Source: Jeotgalibaca dankookensis (GTDB lineage Bacteria > Bacillota > Bacilli > Lactobacillales > Aerococcaceae). Taken from it: 64,000 nucleotides of DNA. How positions within the stretch are numbered: position 1 is the first letter of the stretch; every line of letters starts with the position of its first letter. Of the stretch, positions 63,242-64,000 are shown in pieces. Location of the stretch: positions 558,001 through 622,000 of the forward strand of contig NZ_CP019728.1 in NCBI RefSeq assembly GCF_002005405.1, written 5' to 3'. The notes under the pieces were generated by a model. That model saw only the letters and a list, made by a program, of their open reading frames with translations, ran no database searches and was not told the DNA's origin. Made by a program: the position numbers and the translations under genes.

Positions 63242-63949
63242 ATGGAAAAAAATGGAAAACAACGAATATTGATTATAGAAGATGAAAAAAATTTAGCACG
63301 CTTTATTGAATTGGAATTAAAGCATGAGGGGTTTGAAACACAAACATGTGAAAACGGTCGGACTGGTTTAGAAGCGGCACTTAGTTCAGATTGGGATCTT
63401 ATTCTACTAGATTTGATGTTACCAGAACTAAATGGGATTGAAGTTTGTCGCCGTCTTCGCCCCGTCAAGAATGTACCAATTATTATTATGACTGCACGCG
63501 ATTCAGTAATTGACCGTGTGTCGGGATTAGACCATGGCGCAGATGACTATATTGTCAAACCTTTTGCTATTGAAGAACTATTGGCTCGTATTCGTGCATT
63601 ATTACGTCGAATTGATATTGAAGAAGAACAACGTAAAGTCAAACAAACAACTGTCTCTTATCGTGATCTCGTTATTGAAAAAGAAAATCGCATTGTTAAA
63701 CGAGGTGACGAACAAATTGAATTAACTAAGCGTGAGTACGAGTTACTCTTAATCCTAATGGAAAATATCAATATTGTTTTATCACGGCAAGTTCTTTTGA
63801 ACAAAGTATGGGGTTACAAGTCTGAGGTAGAAACAAATGTCGTTGACGTTTATATCCGTTATTTGCGTAATAAAATCGATGTTCCTGATAAAGACAGCTA
63901 CATCCAAACTGTCCGTGGAACAGGATATGTCATGCGCTCATCCAATTAG
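63242..63949 (+). CDS. OmpR-family response regulator (CsrR/ArlR-like)
   Basis: 235 residues. Receiver domain: acidic pair in LIIEDEKNL, phospho-acceptor Asp in LILLDLMLPELNG (about residue 56), Thr in IMTARD and Lys in YIVKPF. C-terminal winged helix with ELTKREYELLLILMENINIVLSRQVLLNKVWG and VDVYIRYLRNKID plus RGTGYVM. Closest by appearance to CsrR/CovR or ArlR, often controlling envelope or virulence functions; the exact orthologue cannot be fixed. The kinase gene begins 19 nt later. Confidence 0.92.
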   Translation: MEKNGKQRILIIEDEKNLARFIELELKHEGFETQTCENGRTGLEAALSSDWDLILLDLMLPELNGIEVCRRLRPVKNVPIIIMTARDSVIDRVSGLDHGADDYIVKPFAIEELLARIRALLRRIDIEEEQRKVKQTTVSYRDLVIEKENRIVKRGDEQIELTKREYELLLILMENINIVLSRQVLLNKVWGYKSEVETNVVDVYIRYLRNKIDVPDKDSYIQTVRGTGYVMRSSN

Positions 63950-63968
63950 GAAATGATAGGTGACAGTT

Positions 63969-64000
63969 ATGCTAAATAAGAAAAAAGGAAACCCTAAATC
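63969..64000 (+). CDS. Start of a probable sensor histidine kinase, cut by the window end
   Basis: ATG 63969 after TAGGTGACAG opens MLNKKKGNPK and is cut at the window edge. Identity as the cognate kinase is inferred only from its place 19 nt behind an OmpR-type regulator and a basic N terminus as found ahead of a first membrane helix. Confidence 0.5.
   Translation, partial: MLNKKKGNPK

Overview
The window is AT-rich, densely coding chromosomal DNA from a low-GC Firmicute. It most likely comes from a fermentative, non-sporulating member of the Lactobacillales. This is inferred from gene order, terminator style, the SloR/ScaR-like length of the metal regulator, the DUF4044 protein, adhE, the Opp transporter, and the absence of spoVM between thiN and rpmB. 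The exact family (something near Carnobacteriaceae/Enterococcaceae) is a guess. There is no rRNA, tRNA, CRISPR, prophage or recognisable defence system.

Region 1 (1-27.3 kb) is the conserved Firmicutes core cluster: prkC-rsgA-rpe-thiN, rpmB on the opposite strand, asp23-like/yloU-fakA-recG-plsX-acpP, then rnc-smc-HAD-ftsY, ylxM-ffh-rpsP-khpA-rimM-trmD-rplS. It joins cell-wall sensing, ribosome maturation, fatty-acid/phospholipid entry, chromosome condensation, protein targeting and translation. A complete oligopeptide ABC operon (oppDFBCA, 10.85-16.57 kb) sits between acpP and rnc, where other Firmicutes have no transporter; fabD, fabG and fapR are not in the cluster.

Region 2 (27.3-41.8 kb) holds small independent units: an unrecognised 142-residue protein, an esterase, a DUF59 iron-sulfur assembly factor, clpB, an nfeD-floA-unknown membrane operon, tgt-yajC-comN, adhE with a cre site and a TGTGA-N6-TCACA operator, and a dtxR-type regulator-dinB-ZIP transporter operon with a DtxR-type operator over the regulator's start. 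An intact IS30-family element follows.

Region 3 (42.9-64 kb) contains a ytkL-ytoI-nrnA unit, zwf, cshB, a DUF1189 membrane protein, sodA, an IS1182-family element inserted at the sodA/yfhO convergent junction, yfhO, a class B PBP, two unusual small membrane proteins, rpmG, a 5-FCL/rhomboid/glucokinase operon, a rhodanese-like protein without its cysteine, a 43-residue DUF4044 protein, gnd, and the start of an OmpR-type two-component system cut by the window edge. zwf, gnd and glcK give the oxidative pentose phosphate entry; rpe adds the epimerase.

Most transcription units end in clear intrinsic terminators, several shared by convergent genes. TTG starts are common and are fixed by Shine-Dalgarno spacing. 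I did not find a convincing new multi-gene system. The best leads are the metal regulator/DinB/ZIP operon, the third gene of the floA operon, the MltG-LysM-like/membrane-HTH gene pair, and the IS1182 insertion that rewrote the end of yfhO.
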